Shown here: in pieces, positions 18,166-26,771 of the stretch | How positions within the stretch are numbered: the first letter of the stretch is position 1 | Layout of the letters: every line of letters begins with the position of its first letter | Position numbers and translations under genes: made by a program | Notes under the pieces: model-generated | The model's database searches: none | Told to the model about the DNA's origin: nothing | What the model saw: the letters and a program-made list of their open reading frames with translations, nothing else | From: Opitutus sp. | GTDB lineage: Bacteria > Verrucomicrobiota > Verrucomicrobiia > Opitutales > Opitutaceae | Assembly: GCA_024998815.1 (NCBI GenBank) | Contig: JACEUQ010000002.1 | Coordinates: 882,501-946,500, forward strand | Length of the DNA stretch: 64,000 nucleotides | Direction: 5' to 3'

Positions 18166-18933
18166 TCAGCTTGCAGGTTCGTCGGCTAGGCGGTCTTTCA
18201 TGCGGTAGGATTTGCCCTCGATGACGACGGTCTGAGCGCGGTGCAGCAGGCGGTCCAGGATCGCCGCGGTGATGCCAGCGTCGTTGTTAAAGATCCCTGC
18301 CCAGTGTTTGTAGGCCTTGTTGGTGGTGACGATCAGCGAGCCGCGTTCGTAGCGTTGGCTGACGATCTGGAAGAGCAGGTCGGCCCCCGACTTGTCGAGC
18401 GGCAGGTAGCCGACCTCATCGAGCACGAGCACCGCAGGGGTCATGTAACGCTTCAACTCGGCTTGCAACCGGTGCAGGGACTGGGCGGTGACCAGGGCGT
18501 TGATCGCGTCCACCGCCGTCGTAAACAGCACCGTGTAACCCGCCTGGCAGGCCGCGTAGCCCAACGCGCTCGCGAGATGTGTCTTCCCAAGCCCCACACC
18601 ACCGCAAAACACCACGTTGGTGCGCTCCTTCACAAAACCCAGTTCGAAGAGGTGGCGTACCTGCGCTTCGTTCAACTCCTTGGGCCAGTCCCACTGGAAC
18701 TGGTCGACGGTTTTCTTGACCGGGAAGCGCGCTGCCTGGATGCGCCGCTCCAGCGCCCGGATCTGGCGGTCCTGGGTCTCGGCCTGCACCAGTCGGCGTA
18801 AAAATTCGGCGTGCGAACAGCGCGCCTTGGCCGCCTCGGCGGTCAGTTCGCCGTGGTGACGCAACAGGTAACCGAGTTTCAGATACTTAAGCTGGTCTTT
18901 TAATAAATCGGGTTTTTCGGGTTCTGTTTTCAT
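18166..18933 (-). CDS. istB: IS21-family helper ATPase IstB
   Basis: AAA+ ATPase related to DnaC that chooses target DNA and activates the IstA transposase. The 255-aa product shows Walker A in FCGGVGLGKTHLASALGYAA, Walker B in VLVLDEVGYLPLDKSGADLL and sensor-like VTTNKAYKHW. The N-terminal helical region (LLKDQLKYLKLGYLLRHHGE) is the typical IstB/IS21 N-terminal domain. Start chosen at MKTEPEKPDLL because it overlaps the istA stop as ATGA; a start 30 bases further upstream is possible. Confidence 0.93.
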   Translation of the reverse strand: MKTEPEKPDLLKDQLKYLKLGYLLRHHGELTAEAAKARCSHAEFLRRLVQAETQDRQIRALERRIQAARFPVKKTVDQFQWDWPKELNEAQVRHLFELGFVKERTNVVFCGGVGLGKTHLASALGYAACQAGYTVLFTTAVDAINALVTAQSLHRLQAELKRYMTPAVLVLDEVGYLPLDKSGADLLFQIVSQRYERGSLIVTTNKAYKHWAGIFNNDAGITAAILDRLLHRAQTVVIEGKSYRMKDRLADEPAS

Positions 18934-20396
18934 AGAGTGTAGGGGCTTAAATCCGGGGGACACAGTTCGAGTTCCAACGCGGCCACCGCGTCGGCGCGGG
19001 TGAGGTGGATCGGCCCGGCTTGCGGCAAGGCCCGCGCGCGTTGTTCGAGCAAGTTGAGGATGTAATCGCTGGAGTAGGCGCCGAGTTCATGGGCGCTTTC
19101 GATCGCCCGGCCGACTGCCTCCGTTCCATACAGGGCCACCAAACCCACGATAGTCGCCAGGTGGTGTCCCGCGTTGAGCCGGCGCTCCTCCAGCCCCCGT
19201 TGGTAGGCGGGTGCCGCCGGGCTCAGTTCCAAAAACCGTAGCCGCAGGCGCTGCCGCGCTCCCTGCCGTTTGCGCTCTTCGAGTTCGCGCACGTGCTCGG
19301 GGTTTTCCACATCGGCGCGGCGGGCAAAACTGCGGGCGTGCTCGGCCACCAGGGTGCGGTCCGCATAAAACCTCACCTGCGCCCCCTCGATCTGCGCGGT
19401 GAGTAGCGCCCCGGCAAACTTCGTGGGCACCGAGTAGCGGTTCGTTTCGATACTCACCCGGCACCGCCGCGACGCCCGCACGCTTAAGGTGCGCACCGCC
19501 GGACTGGCCACCGGGTTAAGCGGCAGGAGCGCAGCGCGCTCCTCGGGCAGCCGGTCCACCGGCCGGCCCTGGGTTTCAGCGTGAACGCGCACGTTGGCCA
19601 CCGTTTCCAGCCACAAGCTGGCGGCCGGCCCCAGCTCGGTAAACCCATTCATCTGCCTCCCGCCAAGGAAGCTTTTTTTCACGTAACCCACCGCGTTTTC
19701 CACCATGCCCTTGGACTGCGGATGCCCCGGCCCGCACGCTTTTATCGTAAACCCGTAGTGCCGGGCAAAGTCCAGGTACTGGGCGTTGTACACCGGGTCG
19801 GTCCCGGGCACATGCGAGAGGACGGCCGTCTTGCAGTTGTCCACCATCACCTCGCGCGGCACCCCGCCGAGTTTTTCAAAGGCGCGCCGGTGACAGCCCA
19901 GCCACCACTCCTGGCCCTGCCCGAGGGTAAATTCCACATGCAGGAACCGGCTGTACCCCAAAACCATGACGAAAAAACTTAAAGCCCGCCGGGTGCCGTC
20001 CACCTCCACCGCGCCAAAACTGCCCCAGTCCACCTGCGCGGTCTGGCCGGGGGCAAACTTGAGGGTAAGAAACGCCTCCAGGTTCCTCGGCCGCACCCGC
20101 CGCACGTAGTCTTTCAAAATTGAATACCCGCCCGTGTACCCCCGCTCGCGCACCTTTTGCCAGAGCTGCATGGCGGTGAACGGATGGGCCTCCAGCCACC
20201 GCGCGATCGCCGGCTTGTGCACGTCGAGCTTGCTTGGCCTAGGCACCTGCGCGGCCTGGCTGCGCACGTACTTTTCCTGCGCCTGCCAGCGCCTCACCGT
20301 CTGCACGTGCAACTGGAGCGAGCGGGCGATTTGCGGCGCACTGTGACCGGCCGCCTCCGCCTGTTTTATCCGGCAATACAGTTCGTAATCGATCAC
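18930..20396 (-). CDS. istA: IS21-family transposase IstA
   Basis: 488-aa DDE transposase. An N-terminal helix-turn-helix (AGHSAPQIARSLQLHVQTVR) is followed by a retroviral-integrase-type core with the acidic residues visible as AQVDWGSFGAVEVDG, EVMVDNCKTAV and PQSKGMVENAVGYVKKSFL, then a basic C-terminal part with VSIETNRYSVPTKFAG. Length and layout are normal for IstA. The start overlaps the stop of the 119-aa gene upstream, and the stop overlaps istB, so all four genes form one coupled operon. Confidence 0.95.
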   Translation of the reverse strand: MIDYELYCRIKQAEAAGHSAPQIARSLQLHVQTVRRWQAQEKYVRSQAAQVPRPSKLDVHKPAIARWLEAHPFTAMQLWQKVRERGYTGGYSILKDYVRRVRPRNLEAFLTLKFAPGQTAQVDWGSFGAVEVDGTRRALSFFVMVLGYSRFLHVEFTLGQGQEWWLGCHRRAFEKLGGVPREVMVDNCKTAVLSHVPGTDPVYNAQYLDFARHYGFTIKACGPGHPQSKGMVENAVGYVKKSFLGGRQMNGFTELGPAASLWLETVANVRVHAETQGRPVDRLPEERAALLPLNPVASPAVRTLSVRASRRCRVSIETNRYSVPTKFAGALLTAQIEGAQVRFYADRTLVAEHARSFARRADVENPEHVRELEERKRQGARQRLRLRFLELSPAAPAYQRGLEERRLNAGHHLATIVGLVALYGTEAVGRAIESAHELGAYSSDYILNLLEQRARALPQAGPIHLTRADAVAALELELCPPDLSPYTL

Positions 20397-20752
20397 GCGC
20401 CCACCTCCCGGCTCGGCGGCGGCGTTGCCGCCAGCGTGTGCGTTGGCCTGCCCCGGTCCAAGGAGAGCACCTGGTAAAGTGGCGCGGCGTAGGCGATCAC
20501 CCCGGCCTCGATTAACTGCCGGCGCGCCTCGACCAGGCCGTCCTCGCTGAGCGTGAGCAGCCGGGCCAGGGTGCGCGTGGCGTAGTAACTCAGCCCGTCG
20601 GCGTCGCCCACGGTGACCAGGACCAGATAGAGGCCCCAGGCGGGGGCACTGGCCCGCCCCAGGTAATTGCCCCGCACCAGCCGGTGGTCCAGCCAGCTAA
20701 ACTGGGCCGGCGTGCGCCGGAGTTGTTCGCGATCGATCGGTTGTTTTTGCAT
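20393..20752 (-). CDS. IS21-associated accessory protein of unknown function (119 aa)
   Basis: The central part (WGLYLVLVTVGDADGLSYYA, then TRTLARLLTLSEDGLVEARR, QLIEAGVIAY) looks like a winged helix-turn-helix, with the sequence pattern of replication- or transcription-regulator modules. There is no membrane segment. Its last bases overlap the istA start as ATGA and its first 56 bases overlap the 185-aa gene, so it belongs to the element's operon. A role in regulating transposition or recognising the ends is an inference from position; no function is known to me. Confidence 0.7.
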   Translation of the reverse strand: MQKQPIDREQLRRTPAQFSWLDHRLVRGNYLGRASAPAWGLYLVLVTVGDADGLSYYATRTLARLLTLSEDGLVEARRQLIEAGVIAYAAPLYQVLSLDRGRPTHTLAATPPPSREVGA

Positions 20753-21254
20753 AATCGGGCGGCTGGACGTCGATGCCCAGGATCACCCGCCCCCGGGATT
20801 GCAGGTGTCGCAGCATGGGTTCGAGGTCCTCTTGTAACGTCACTCCGGCGAACTGCGCGATAAGCCCCACGAGCACAGGGTTTTGCGACTCCCATCTGTC
20901 TTGTAACGGCACGCAGGGATTCGGTAACGCCACCTCGGCGACCGGCTCGGCTTTAGGCTGGCGCACAACGGATTGCGTAGTTGGGATGTCTTGTAACGCC
21001 ACCCGCCGTCGCGGCCCCCTCCGCCTTGAGTACCCCGGATTGGCCTTCCGCCACTCCTGCACCCGTTGGACATTTTCTGGGCCTTTCCAGTGGTCGAGGT
21101 TCTCCGGCTTCGCCAACCATTTGGCCTGACTGGCCGCCCGGCTCGCCCGTCGGCATCCCGGCTTCCCGCAGTAGCGCTGACGCTCGCGGTTATGCGCGTC
21201 GGGCAGAAAGAAATCGGCACAGTGCAAACACTTGCGTGAACCGGTTGGATGCAT
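20697..21254 (-). CDS. IS21-associated accessory protein with N-terminal zinc-binding-like cysteines (185 aa)
   Basis: Begins MHPTGSRKCLHCADFFLPDA and continues with RQRYCGKPGCRRASRAASQA, giving a C-x2-C and C-x4-C set that could bind zinc, then a Trp-rich segment (KWLAKPENLDHW, VQRVQEWRKANPGYSRR). I recall similar proteins encoded near IS21-like transposases in other bacteria, but no biochemical role. It is the first gene of the operon inside the element; the remaining C-terminal half is low in recognised motifs. Confidence 0.7.
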   Translation of the reverse strand: MHPTGSRKCLHCADFFLPDAHNRERQRYCGKPGCRRASRAASQAKWLAKPENLDHWKGPENVQRVQEWRKANPGYSRRRGPRRRVALQDIPTTQSVVRQPKAEPVAEVALPNPCVPLQDRWESQNPVLVGLIAQFAGVTLQEDLEPMLRHLQSRGRVILGIDVQPPDYAKTTDRSRTTPAHAGPV

Positions 21255-21406
21255 CGCTGTGCATCCGCCAAGCGTCCCGCCGGTTCAATCTCCACCCATT
21301 CGCACCCCTCATATCCCCAGCCGGACAGGGAAGAAAACCCACCCACGGAAGAAGAGTATTACTCTTTTTAAGGGGAAGAAGATCCACCGAAGAAGAAGTG
21401 CATTCC

Positions 21407-21446
21407 TAACCGCCAGAAATAGACGCTTTCCCGCTCGCCGCTCACA
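21407..21446. repeat. Terminal inverted repeat of the IS21-type element, accessory-gene side
   Basis: Reverse complement of this segment begins TGTGAGCGGCG and ends GTCTATTTCTGGCGGTTA, matching 18065-18104. The outer edge abuts the EamA gene remnant directly. Confidence 0.85.
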
Positions 21447-21783
21447 TCCACATGGGCCCGGTAGCTCGCACCGGTGCGGCTAGCGACAGAGGCAGGTGCT
21501 TGAGCGCAAAGTAGCTGCACAACCACGACGCGGCCACGAGGAGCGATTTGAGGAATAGTAGCAGGTGTTGTGCTCCTGTAAGCGGATCAACCTTGAGCGC
21601 GGCGGTCAGTCCGGCGAAAGCGGACGCATCGAGCGCAAGCAGTGTGAGCCAGACCAGCGAACTGCACACATTGGCCAAAAACAGCACGGGGAGCACAGCG
21701 TTGTCGCGCACCGCGTGCTTGGTGCTCAGATCATATAACCCAAGGAACAAAGCGGATAATAAACTGGCGGCGATCCACGGCAT
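21442..21783 (-). pseudogene. EamA-family transporter, 3' half removed at the IS21-type element
   Basis: The frame starts MPWIAASLLSALFLGLYDLS and shows three to four hydrophobic helices (LPVLFLANVCSSLVWLTLLA; LLLFLKSLLVAASWLCSYFA) and the EamA-like stretch ALKHLPLSLAAPVRATGPMW. A full member would be about 290 aa with ten helices; here the native sequence ends at 21447 and the frame stops four bases into the element. The missing half is not found on the other side of the element, so the locus has suffered a deletion. An upstream in-frame start at 21885 is possible but adds a non-conserved tail. Confidence 0.75.
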
Positions 21784-21897
21784 GAAACGCAAAGATCTGC
21801 CGTCATTTGCACGCACGGGCAAGCGTGCAGAGTGAGTCGAAAAACGGTCGGCGTTGTGTTTGCCGAGCTTGGTTACCACAGCCAAGCGTTCAACTGA

Positions 21898-21983
21898 AGA
21901 TCAAGAACGATTCGCCCCCCTTCCACCAATCAGCCTGCCCGTGGCACCGCTGAATTCCGGATCGTTCTCGTTCTCTTTATCCT
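21898..21983. repeat. Dispersed hairpin-forming repeat, copy 1
   Basis: The reverse complement carries AGAGAACGAGAACGAT, then GGAATTCAGCGGTGCC, then GGTGGA and a terminal AATCGTTCTTG. The same order of blocks, in the opposite orientation, is found at 50793-50911. The outer blocks are complementary to each other and would form a hairpin. Confidence 0.75.
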
Positions 21984-22044
21984 ACTTGGCCTCGTTCCGA
22001 TGCCCATAGCCTGCGGCTAACGCAGGCCAGGCATACGAGGGGCT

Positions 22045-23130
22045 TCAAACCACGGGAACCAGGGTCTGCGCGCGCTGGCCGGCTTGGACCGACACCGGAG
22101 TGCGCCCACCGAGCCAGGCGCGGACGCGGCCCGCGAGAAAGTCGATGTAGGGCGCCTGGTCGTTCAAGCAGGGCACATGCTGGAACCATTCGCCGCCGGC
22201 GTGCAGGAACTCTTCTTTACCCTCGCCGGCGATCTCCTCAAGGGTTTCCAAGCAATCGGTGACAAAGGCCGGCGTCATGACCAGAAGGCGTTTTTTGCCC
22301 TCCTTGGGCAGGCGCTCCAGTTCGAAGTCGGTGTACGGGGTCAGCCACGGTTCGCCGGCCAAGCGGGACTGGAACGACACCGTGTGCTTTTCGGCGGTGA
22401 TGCCGGCACGTTTAACGAAAGCCTGGGTGGTTTTAAGCACCTGAGCCTTGTAGCAGGTGGCGTGGGCGGGGCTGCACGTGTTGCAGCAATCGTTGACCAG
22501 CGTGCAGTGGGCATTGGAGGAGTCGCCCTTGCGCAGGTGGCGCACCGGGATGCCGTGGTAGCTCACCAGCAGCATGTCGTGGGGCATCGCCAAATAGGGG
22601 GCGGAAACTTGGTAAAGCGCCTCGATGTAATCGGCGTCCTCGTAAAACGGCTGGACGGTGGCGATGACAAGGGGACGCGCGAGCTTGGCGGCTTCCTCTT
22701 GAACTTTAACCACCACGGTCTCCCACGACGACATCGCGTAGTGGGGATATTGGGGGAACAGCAGCACGTCAGTCACGCCGTCGGCGACCATCTGCGCGAG
22801 GACGGAGGCGATGGAGGGCTGGTCGTAACGCATCGCCAGGTAAACCGGGGCCTCGCTGCCGAGTTCGGCGGAGAGTTTTTCGCGAACACGCTTCGAGGTG
22901 ACCACCAGCGGCGAACCCTCGGCGGTCCAGATTTCCTGGTACGCCTTGGAGGATTTCGGCGCGCGCGTGGGCGTGATCACGCAGTTGACGAGCAGCTTGG
23001 CCAGCCAACGCGGCTTGATGTCGATGACCCGCTCGTCGCCTAGAAACTCGCGCAGGTAACGGCGAACGTGGGGAACCGAAGTGGACTCAGGTGAACCGAG
23101 ATTAACGAGAAGGACAGCGCGCTTGGACAT
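22045..23130 (-). CDS. hemH: Ferrochelatase
   Basis: Inserts Fe2+ into protoporphyrin IX, the last step of protoheme synthesis. The 361-aa product has VLLVNLGSPES at its N terminus, the active-site histidine in LLVSYHGIPVRHL and the conserved acidic pair in PAFVTDCLETLEEIAGEG. A cysteine-rich loop, CTLVNDCCNTCSPAHATCYK, lies after the active-site histidine; it replaces the short loop of other bacterial enzymes and resembles forms I know from Bacteroidetes. The last 25 residues look unconserved. It is transcribed alone; the flanking gaps are over 100 bp. Confidence 0.95.
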   Translation of the reverse strand: MSKRAVLLVNLGSPESTSVPHVRRYLREFLGDERVIDIKPRWLAKLLVNCVITPTRAPKSSKAYQEIWTAEGSPLVVTSKRVREKLSAELGSEAPVYLAMRYDQPSIASVLAQMVADGVTDVLLFPQYPHYAMSSWETVVVKVQEEAAKLARPLVIATVQPFYEDADYIEALYQVSAPYLAMPHDMLLVSYHGIPVRHLRKGDSSNAHCTLVNDCCNTCSPAHATCYKAQVLKTTQAFVKRAGITAEKHTVSFQSRLAGEPWLTPYTDFELERLPKEGKKRLLVMTPAFVTDCLETLEEIAGEGKEEFLHAGGEWFQHVPCLNDQAPYIDFLAGRVRAWLGGRTPVSVQAGQRAQTLVPVV

Positions 23131-23290
23131 GTGGCCAAGATTGGTCGTAAGTTTTCACCCCATGTCAAACGAGGGGAGACGAAAGTCGTCGGTTTTTTAC
23201 CTCCCTCAGTCGATCCAATCACTCCGCAGCGACGGAGGTTACGCAGCTCGATTGGTGGCGTAACACCAAGGGCTAGGCCCAATGCCTCGT

Positions 23291-24235
23291 TTACCCTCGG
23301 GATTCCGGTTTGATGCCGCTGGCCAAAAGGGTCTCGAACTTGGGCTCTTTTTCCTCGCGGGCGACCGTGGACACGTCGACCTGCACAAACCCGGCCTTTT
23401 TCAAAAAGCCGTGCAGGGCGCTTTCCTTAAATCCAAGCCATTCGTCGGCGTAGAGCTCGTGCGCTTTTTCGAAGGTATGCTCCTTGAGGTCGAGGATCAG
23501 GACTTGGCCTCCGGGTTTGAGAATGCGGTAGGCCTCCTTAACCGCAGATTCAGGGTGCAGCGCGTGGTGGAGGGCCTGGCTGAGGATGGCCAAATCCACG
23601 GACTGCGCAGGTAGGGGAACGTTTTCGATGTCGCCCAGTTTATAGGTGAGATTGGCGAGCCCGTTTTTGGCGGCCAGCTCGGTGCCGACTTCGACCATGC
23701 GAGGGGCGTTGTCGATGCACCAAACATGGCTGGCTCGGCGGGCAAGCAACTGGGAAAACAGCCCCTCGCCCGCGCCCAAGTCGGCGATGACTATCCGCGG
23801 CGTGAGCCGCAGGGCGAGGTGGCCGATCGCCTCCCAGGAGCGTCCGGGGCAGTAGTTTTTCCCCAACTTGCCGGCAATCAGGTTAAAATACTGCTCCTGG
23901 TGGTCGCGGCGTTTTTTGAGGATGCGCGCAAGGTTGGAGCGGTCCTCGGCGAGCTCGGGCAATTCGGCCACCGAATCGCAGGCGGCGTGCAACAAGGCCA
24001 GGCTGCGGGCGTCGAGCGTGGGGCGAAGCGAATAAAACGCCTTTTTGCCATCGCGGCGGTCAACCACCAAGTCGGCCTGGCGGAGCTGGGCCAGTTGCGA
24101 GGAAATGCGCGACTGGGCCATGCCGAGGATTTCCTGGAGTTCGGCCACCGAAAGCTCCTCGCGAAGCAGCAGCGCGAGCAGGCGCAGGCGGGTCGGGTCG
24201 GAGAGCAGCTTGAGCGTGTCCCAGGCGGCGTTCAC
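23291..24235 (-). CDS. ArsR-family regulator fused to a SAM-dependent methyltransferase
   Basis: 314 aa. Residues about 1-90 are a winged-helix ArsR/SmtB domain (LKLLSDPTRLRLLALLLREE, LSVAELQEILGMAQSRISSQ, LAQLRQADLVVDRRDGKKAF). Residues about 120-314 are a class I methyltransferase (VIADLGAGEGLFSQLLARRA, DLAILSQALHHALHPESAVK, EAYRILKPGGQVLILDLKEH). The usual ArsR metal-binding cysteines are absent from the HTH. Proteins of this fused type are known, often near methionine-cycle genes, but none is here. It begins one base after the rpoN stop and is the last gene of the kinase-rpoN operon. Confidence 0.88.
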   Translation of the reverse strand: MNAAWDTLKLLSDPTRLRLLALLLREELSVAELQEILGMAQSRISSQLAQLRQADLVVDRRDGKKAFYSLRPTLDARSLALLHAACDSVAELPELAEDRSNLARILKKRRDHQEQYFNLIAGKLGKNYCPGRSWEAIGHLALRLTPRIVIADLGAGEGLFSQLLARRASHVWCIDNAPRMVEVGTELAAKNGLANLTYKLGDIENVPLPAQSVDLAILSQALHHALHPESAVKEAYRILKPGGQVLILDLKEHTFEKAHELYADEWLGFKESALHGFLKKAGFVQVDVSTVAREEKEPKFETLLASGIKPESRG

Positions 24236-24236
24236 G

Positions 24237-25703
24237 TCAGAGGTATTCGCGGCGCAGGTTACTGGGCAACTGCCCCAGCTCCTCGCGGTATTTGGCCACG
24301 GTGCGGCGGGCGATGTTGATGCCCTTTTCCTGCAGTTTTTTCACGATTTCCTGGTCGCTCAACGGCTGGCTGCGATCCTCGCCCTCAACTAGGTCGTTGA
24401 TCATGTCTTTGACGCTGGTGTTGGAGACCGAGGCGCCGCCGTCGGCTTGGTAACCGGGAGTGAAGAAGAACTTGAAGTCGAAGACGCCGTGGGGGGTCTG
24501 GATGTATTTATTGGCGATGGCGCGGCTGACGGTGGTCTCGTGGACGCCAACCAGGTCGGCGATCTGCGTCATGGTCAGCGGGCGGAGTTTGGATACGCCG
24601 GACTCGAAGAACTCGTGCTGTGCCTTGAGGATTTCGCGGGTGATGCGCTCGATCGTCTGCTGGCGCTGGTCGATGGAGTTGATCAGGAACTTGCCGGAGC
24701 GGATACGCTCACGGACGTAGTCACGCTCCTCCTTGTTGAGGGAACCCTTGGCGATGAGATCCTTGTAGGTACTGGAGATGCGCAGACGCGGGATGTAGTC
24801 GCTGTTCAGGTGGATCTTCCACTCGTCTCCGTCTTTTTCGACGGTCACATCGGGCACAACAACCCGGTTGCTATCATCGGCAAAACGGCGTCCGGGGGCG
24901 GGATCAAGCGTGCCGACCTCCTCGATGGCCTCCTGGATATCATCGGTGTGGATACCGAGCTTGCGCGCCAGCTCGGGAATCCGGCGCCGGGTGAGCAGCG
25001 CGAAATGGTCACGAATGATGCGCGCAGCCAGGGAGTCTGCACGGCCCTTGACGGCGAGTTGAAGCAGGAGGCACTCGCCGAGATTGGCCGCACCGATGCC
25101 GGCGGGCTCGAAGGTTTTGATCTGGCGGGCGGCTTCTTGCACGGAAGCCAGCGCAATGCCGGTCTGCAGCGCCACGTCCGCGGGGCTCTGAGTGAGGAAA
25201 CCGCGGTCGTCGAGGCTGCCGACGAGGTGGCTCATCGCCTGCAGCACGTCCGCCGGAGTGTCGGCGAGCTCGGCCTGGCGCATGAGATGCTCCTGGAGCG
25301 AGGTCTCGGTGACCAGTGAGTCGAAGAAATGCTGACGACGCTCGGCATCCTCGGCGGTGTAGGGCTGGGCGCCACCGGCTTGGGACATGTAGTCCTTCCA
25401 GTCGTCGTCGAGCTTGCTAAGGATGTCGTATTCCTTGGAGAAATCCATCTCCTCGCGGTTGTCGGCGCCCTCGCCGCTCTCGTTATTTTCGGAGGCACTG
25501 TCCTTTTGCTCCTGATCGAGGCTGACGCCATCCATCGGGAGTTCCTCGAGAGTCGGATTACTCTGCAACTCCTCTTGGATAACGGACCGCAGGTCGAGCG
25601 CCGCGACCTGCAAAATCTTCAGCGAATGCCGCAGCTGCGGGGCGAGAACCAGCGATTGGTTCTGGCGCTGGCGGATATCCTGACTGAAGCCCTGGGCGCT
25701 CAT
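24237..25703 (-). CDS. rpoN: RNA polymerase sigma-54 factor
   Basis: 488 aa. N-terminal glutamine-rich activator-interacting region I ([20 protein letters not shown]), an acidic region II, core-binding domain ([10 protein letters not shown]-type helices, [14 protein letters not shown]), the helix-turn-helix ([20 protein letters not shown]) and the diagnostic RpoN box [10 protein letters not shown] near the C terminus, followed by [10 protein letters not shown]. All family landmarks are intact, so it should recognise -24/-12 promoters and need an AAA+ activator, none of which is encoded in this window. The start overlaps the stop of the upstream kinase gene as ATGA. Confidence 0.97.
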   Translation of the reverse strand: MSAQGFSQDIRQRQNQSLVLAPQLRHSLKILQVAALDLRSVIQEELQSNPTLEELPMDGVSLDQEQKDSASENNESGEGADNREEMDFSKEYDILSKLDDDWKDYMSQAGGAQPYTAEDAERRQHFFDSLVTETSLQEHLMRQAELADTPADVLQAMSHLVGSLDDRGFLTQSPADVALQTGIALASVQEAARQIKTFEPAGIGAANLGECLLLQLAVKGRADSLAARIIRDHFALLTRRRIPELARKLGIHTDDIQEAIEEVGTLDPAPGRRFADDSNRVVVPDVTVEKDGDEWKIHLNSDYIPRLRISSTYKDLIAKGSLNKEERDYVRERIRSGKFLINSIDQRQQTIERITREILKAQHEFFESGVSKLRPLTMTQIADLVGVHETTVSRAIANKYIQTPHGVFDFKFFFTPGYQADGGASVSNTSVKDMINDLVEGEDRSQPLSDQEIVKKLQEKGINIARRTVAKYREELGQLPSNLRREYL

Positions 25704-26683
25704 GAGGTTTTTTCGGTGGCTGGAAGGGGTTCAGCCATGAGGGTCTTGAGGTAGGCGCCCAGTTTCTCGTTGGTCGGGCCGTAGCCGTCGCTGTAAAGGT
25801 AGACCTCAAGGTCGTGGAGCATTTCGAAGGCGCTCTGGTAACGTTTTTCGCGGTCACGCTCCAGCGACTTCTGGATGATGCGCTCCAACTTGGGGTCGAT
25901 CTGCGCGCGCAGTTCGGAAAACACGGGAATCGGCAACTCGAGGATATTCCGCCGCGAGACCAAGCGATCTGTATCGCGGAATATATTACGCCCCAACAGC
26001 AGCTCGGTGAGCACGATTCCCAGCGGGAAGAGGTCGGCGCGGGCGTCGGTCACGGCGAAATTAGCCTGCTCGGGCGAGAGGTAATCATCCTTACCAGCGA
26101 TAACCTTGCCCTCCTCGTTGTGCATGAGGTCGAGGGCCTTCGCGATGCCGAAGTCGGTGAGCTTAACGTCGCCCTCGTAGGCGATCATGACGTTCTTCGG
26201 GCCGATATCGCGGTGCACGATGCCGAGCGGGCGCCCGTCCTTGTCGAGCTTTTGGTGCGCGTAGGTCAGCCCGCGGGCGATGCGGGAAATAATGAAGGCG
26301 GCGATATCAACGGGCATCAGCCGCCCCAGTGCGGTCTGGCGCTCAATGAGTTGCTCCAAATTCACCCCGGAAACGTACTCCATGACCATGAAGTACTGTC
26401 CGCCAATCATGCCGAGGTGATAAGTCTGGACGATATTGGTGTGGATGAGGTTGGCGACCAACCGGGCCTCCCCAATAAAATTTTTCTGGAACTCGGGAAT
26501 CGTCGAGTATTCCTCGCGAATCAGTTTGACCGCGACGACCTTGGTAAAGCCCCCAGAACCGCGCTGGAGTGCTTCGTAAACCACGCCCATACCGCCTTCT
26601 GCGATAGTGCGGGTCATCTCATAATGGAGTTCGTTAAAGATGTGTTTTATGGCAGCCACGGGGGCGAATAGAATGTGAGACAT
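25700..26683 (-). CDS. Hanks-type Ser/Thr protein kinase, cytoplasmic
   Basis: About 327 aa from the chosen start [16 protein letters not shown]; a start at 26773 is open but overlaps the divergent iscA-like gene. Kinase signatures: [19 protein letters not shown] (P-loop), VVAVKLI (Lys), [10 protein letters not shown] (catalytic loop), [10 protein letters not shown] (DFG), and DDYLSPEQ (activation segment). The catalytic loop has Gly where Lys follows in HRDLKPxN kinases, as in a number of bacterial HRDxxPxN kinases. There is no membrane helix or sensor domain. Coupling to rpoN suggests a shared regulatory role, but no substrate can be named. Confidence 0.9.
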   Translation of the reverse strand: MSHILFAPVAAIKHIFNELHYEMTRTIAEGGMGVVYEALQRGSGGFTKVVAVKLIREEYSTIPEFQKNFIGEARLVANLIHTNIVQTYHLGMIGGQYFMVMEYVSGVNLEQLIERQTALGRLMPVDIAAFIISRIARGLTYAHQKLDKDGRPLGIVHRDIGPKNVMIAYEGDVKLTDFGIAKALDLMHNEEGKVIAGKDDYLSPEQANFAVTDARADLFPLGIVLTELLLGRNIFRDTDRLVSRRNILELPIPVFSELRAQIDPKLERIIQKSLERDREKRYQSAFEMLHDLEVYLYSDGYGPTNEKLGAYLKTLMAEPLPATEKTS

Positions 26684-26771
26684 CTGGCGCTGGCAAGAGG
26701 GGAAATCGCCCCTAGCATGAGAATTGCTACACCCATTGACAGCGACGGGGCCCGAGCGGTAGTTTGCGCCC

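Larger units (their letters stand above)
18065..21446 (-). mobile_element. IS21-family element with two accessory genes, about 3.4 kb
   Basis: Bounded by a 40-bp imperfect inverted repeat (18065-18104 and 21407-21446) whose ends begin TGTGAGCGGCG and whose inner 18 bases, GTCTATTTCTGGCGGTTA, are identical. Inside lie, in transcription order on the minus strand, a 185-aa and a 119-aa gene of unknown function, istA and istB. Usual IS21 elements hold only istA and istB and are 2-2.5 kb. No target duplication is seen: the bases next to the two ends differ, and the genes on the two sides are both truncated and unrelated. Confidence 0.85.

Noticed and set aside
20840-21346. Open frames of 140-170 codons on both strands across the accessory genes of the IS21-type element
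   Set aside because: They are shadow frames of the 185-aa gene in GC-rich DNA; they lack recognisable domains and conflict with the overlapping operon on the minus strand.
23130-23291. SAH riboswitch before the ArsR-methyltransferase gene
   Set aside because: The gene starts one base after rpoN, so there is no leader; the 160-bp region is downstream of it and shows no recognisable riboswitch fold by eye.
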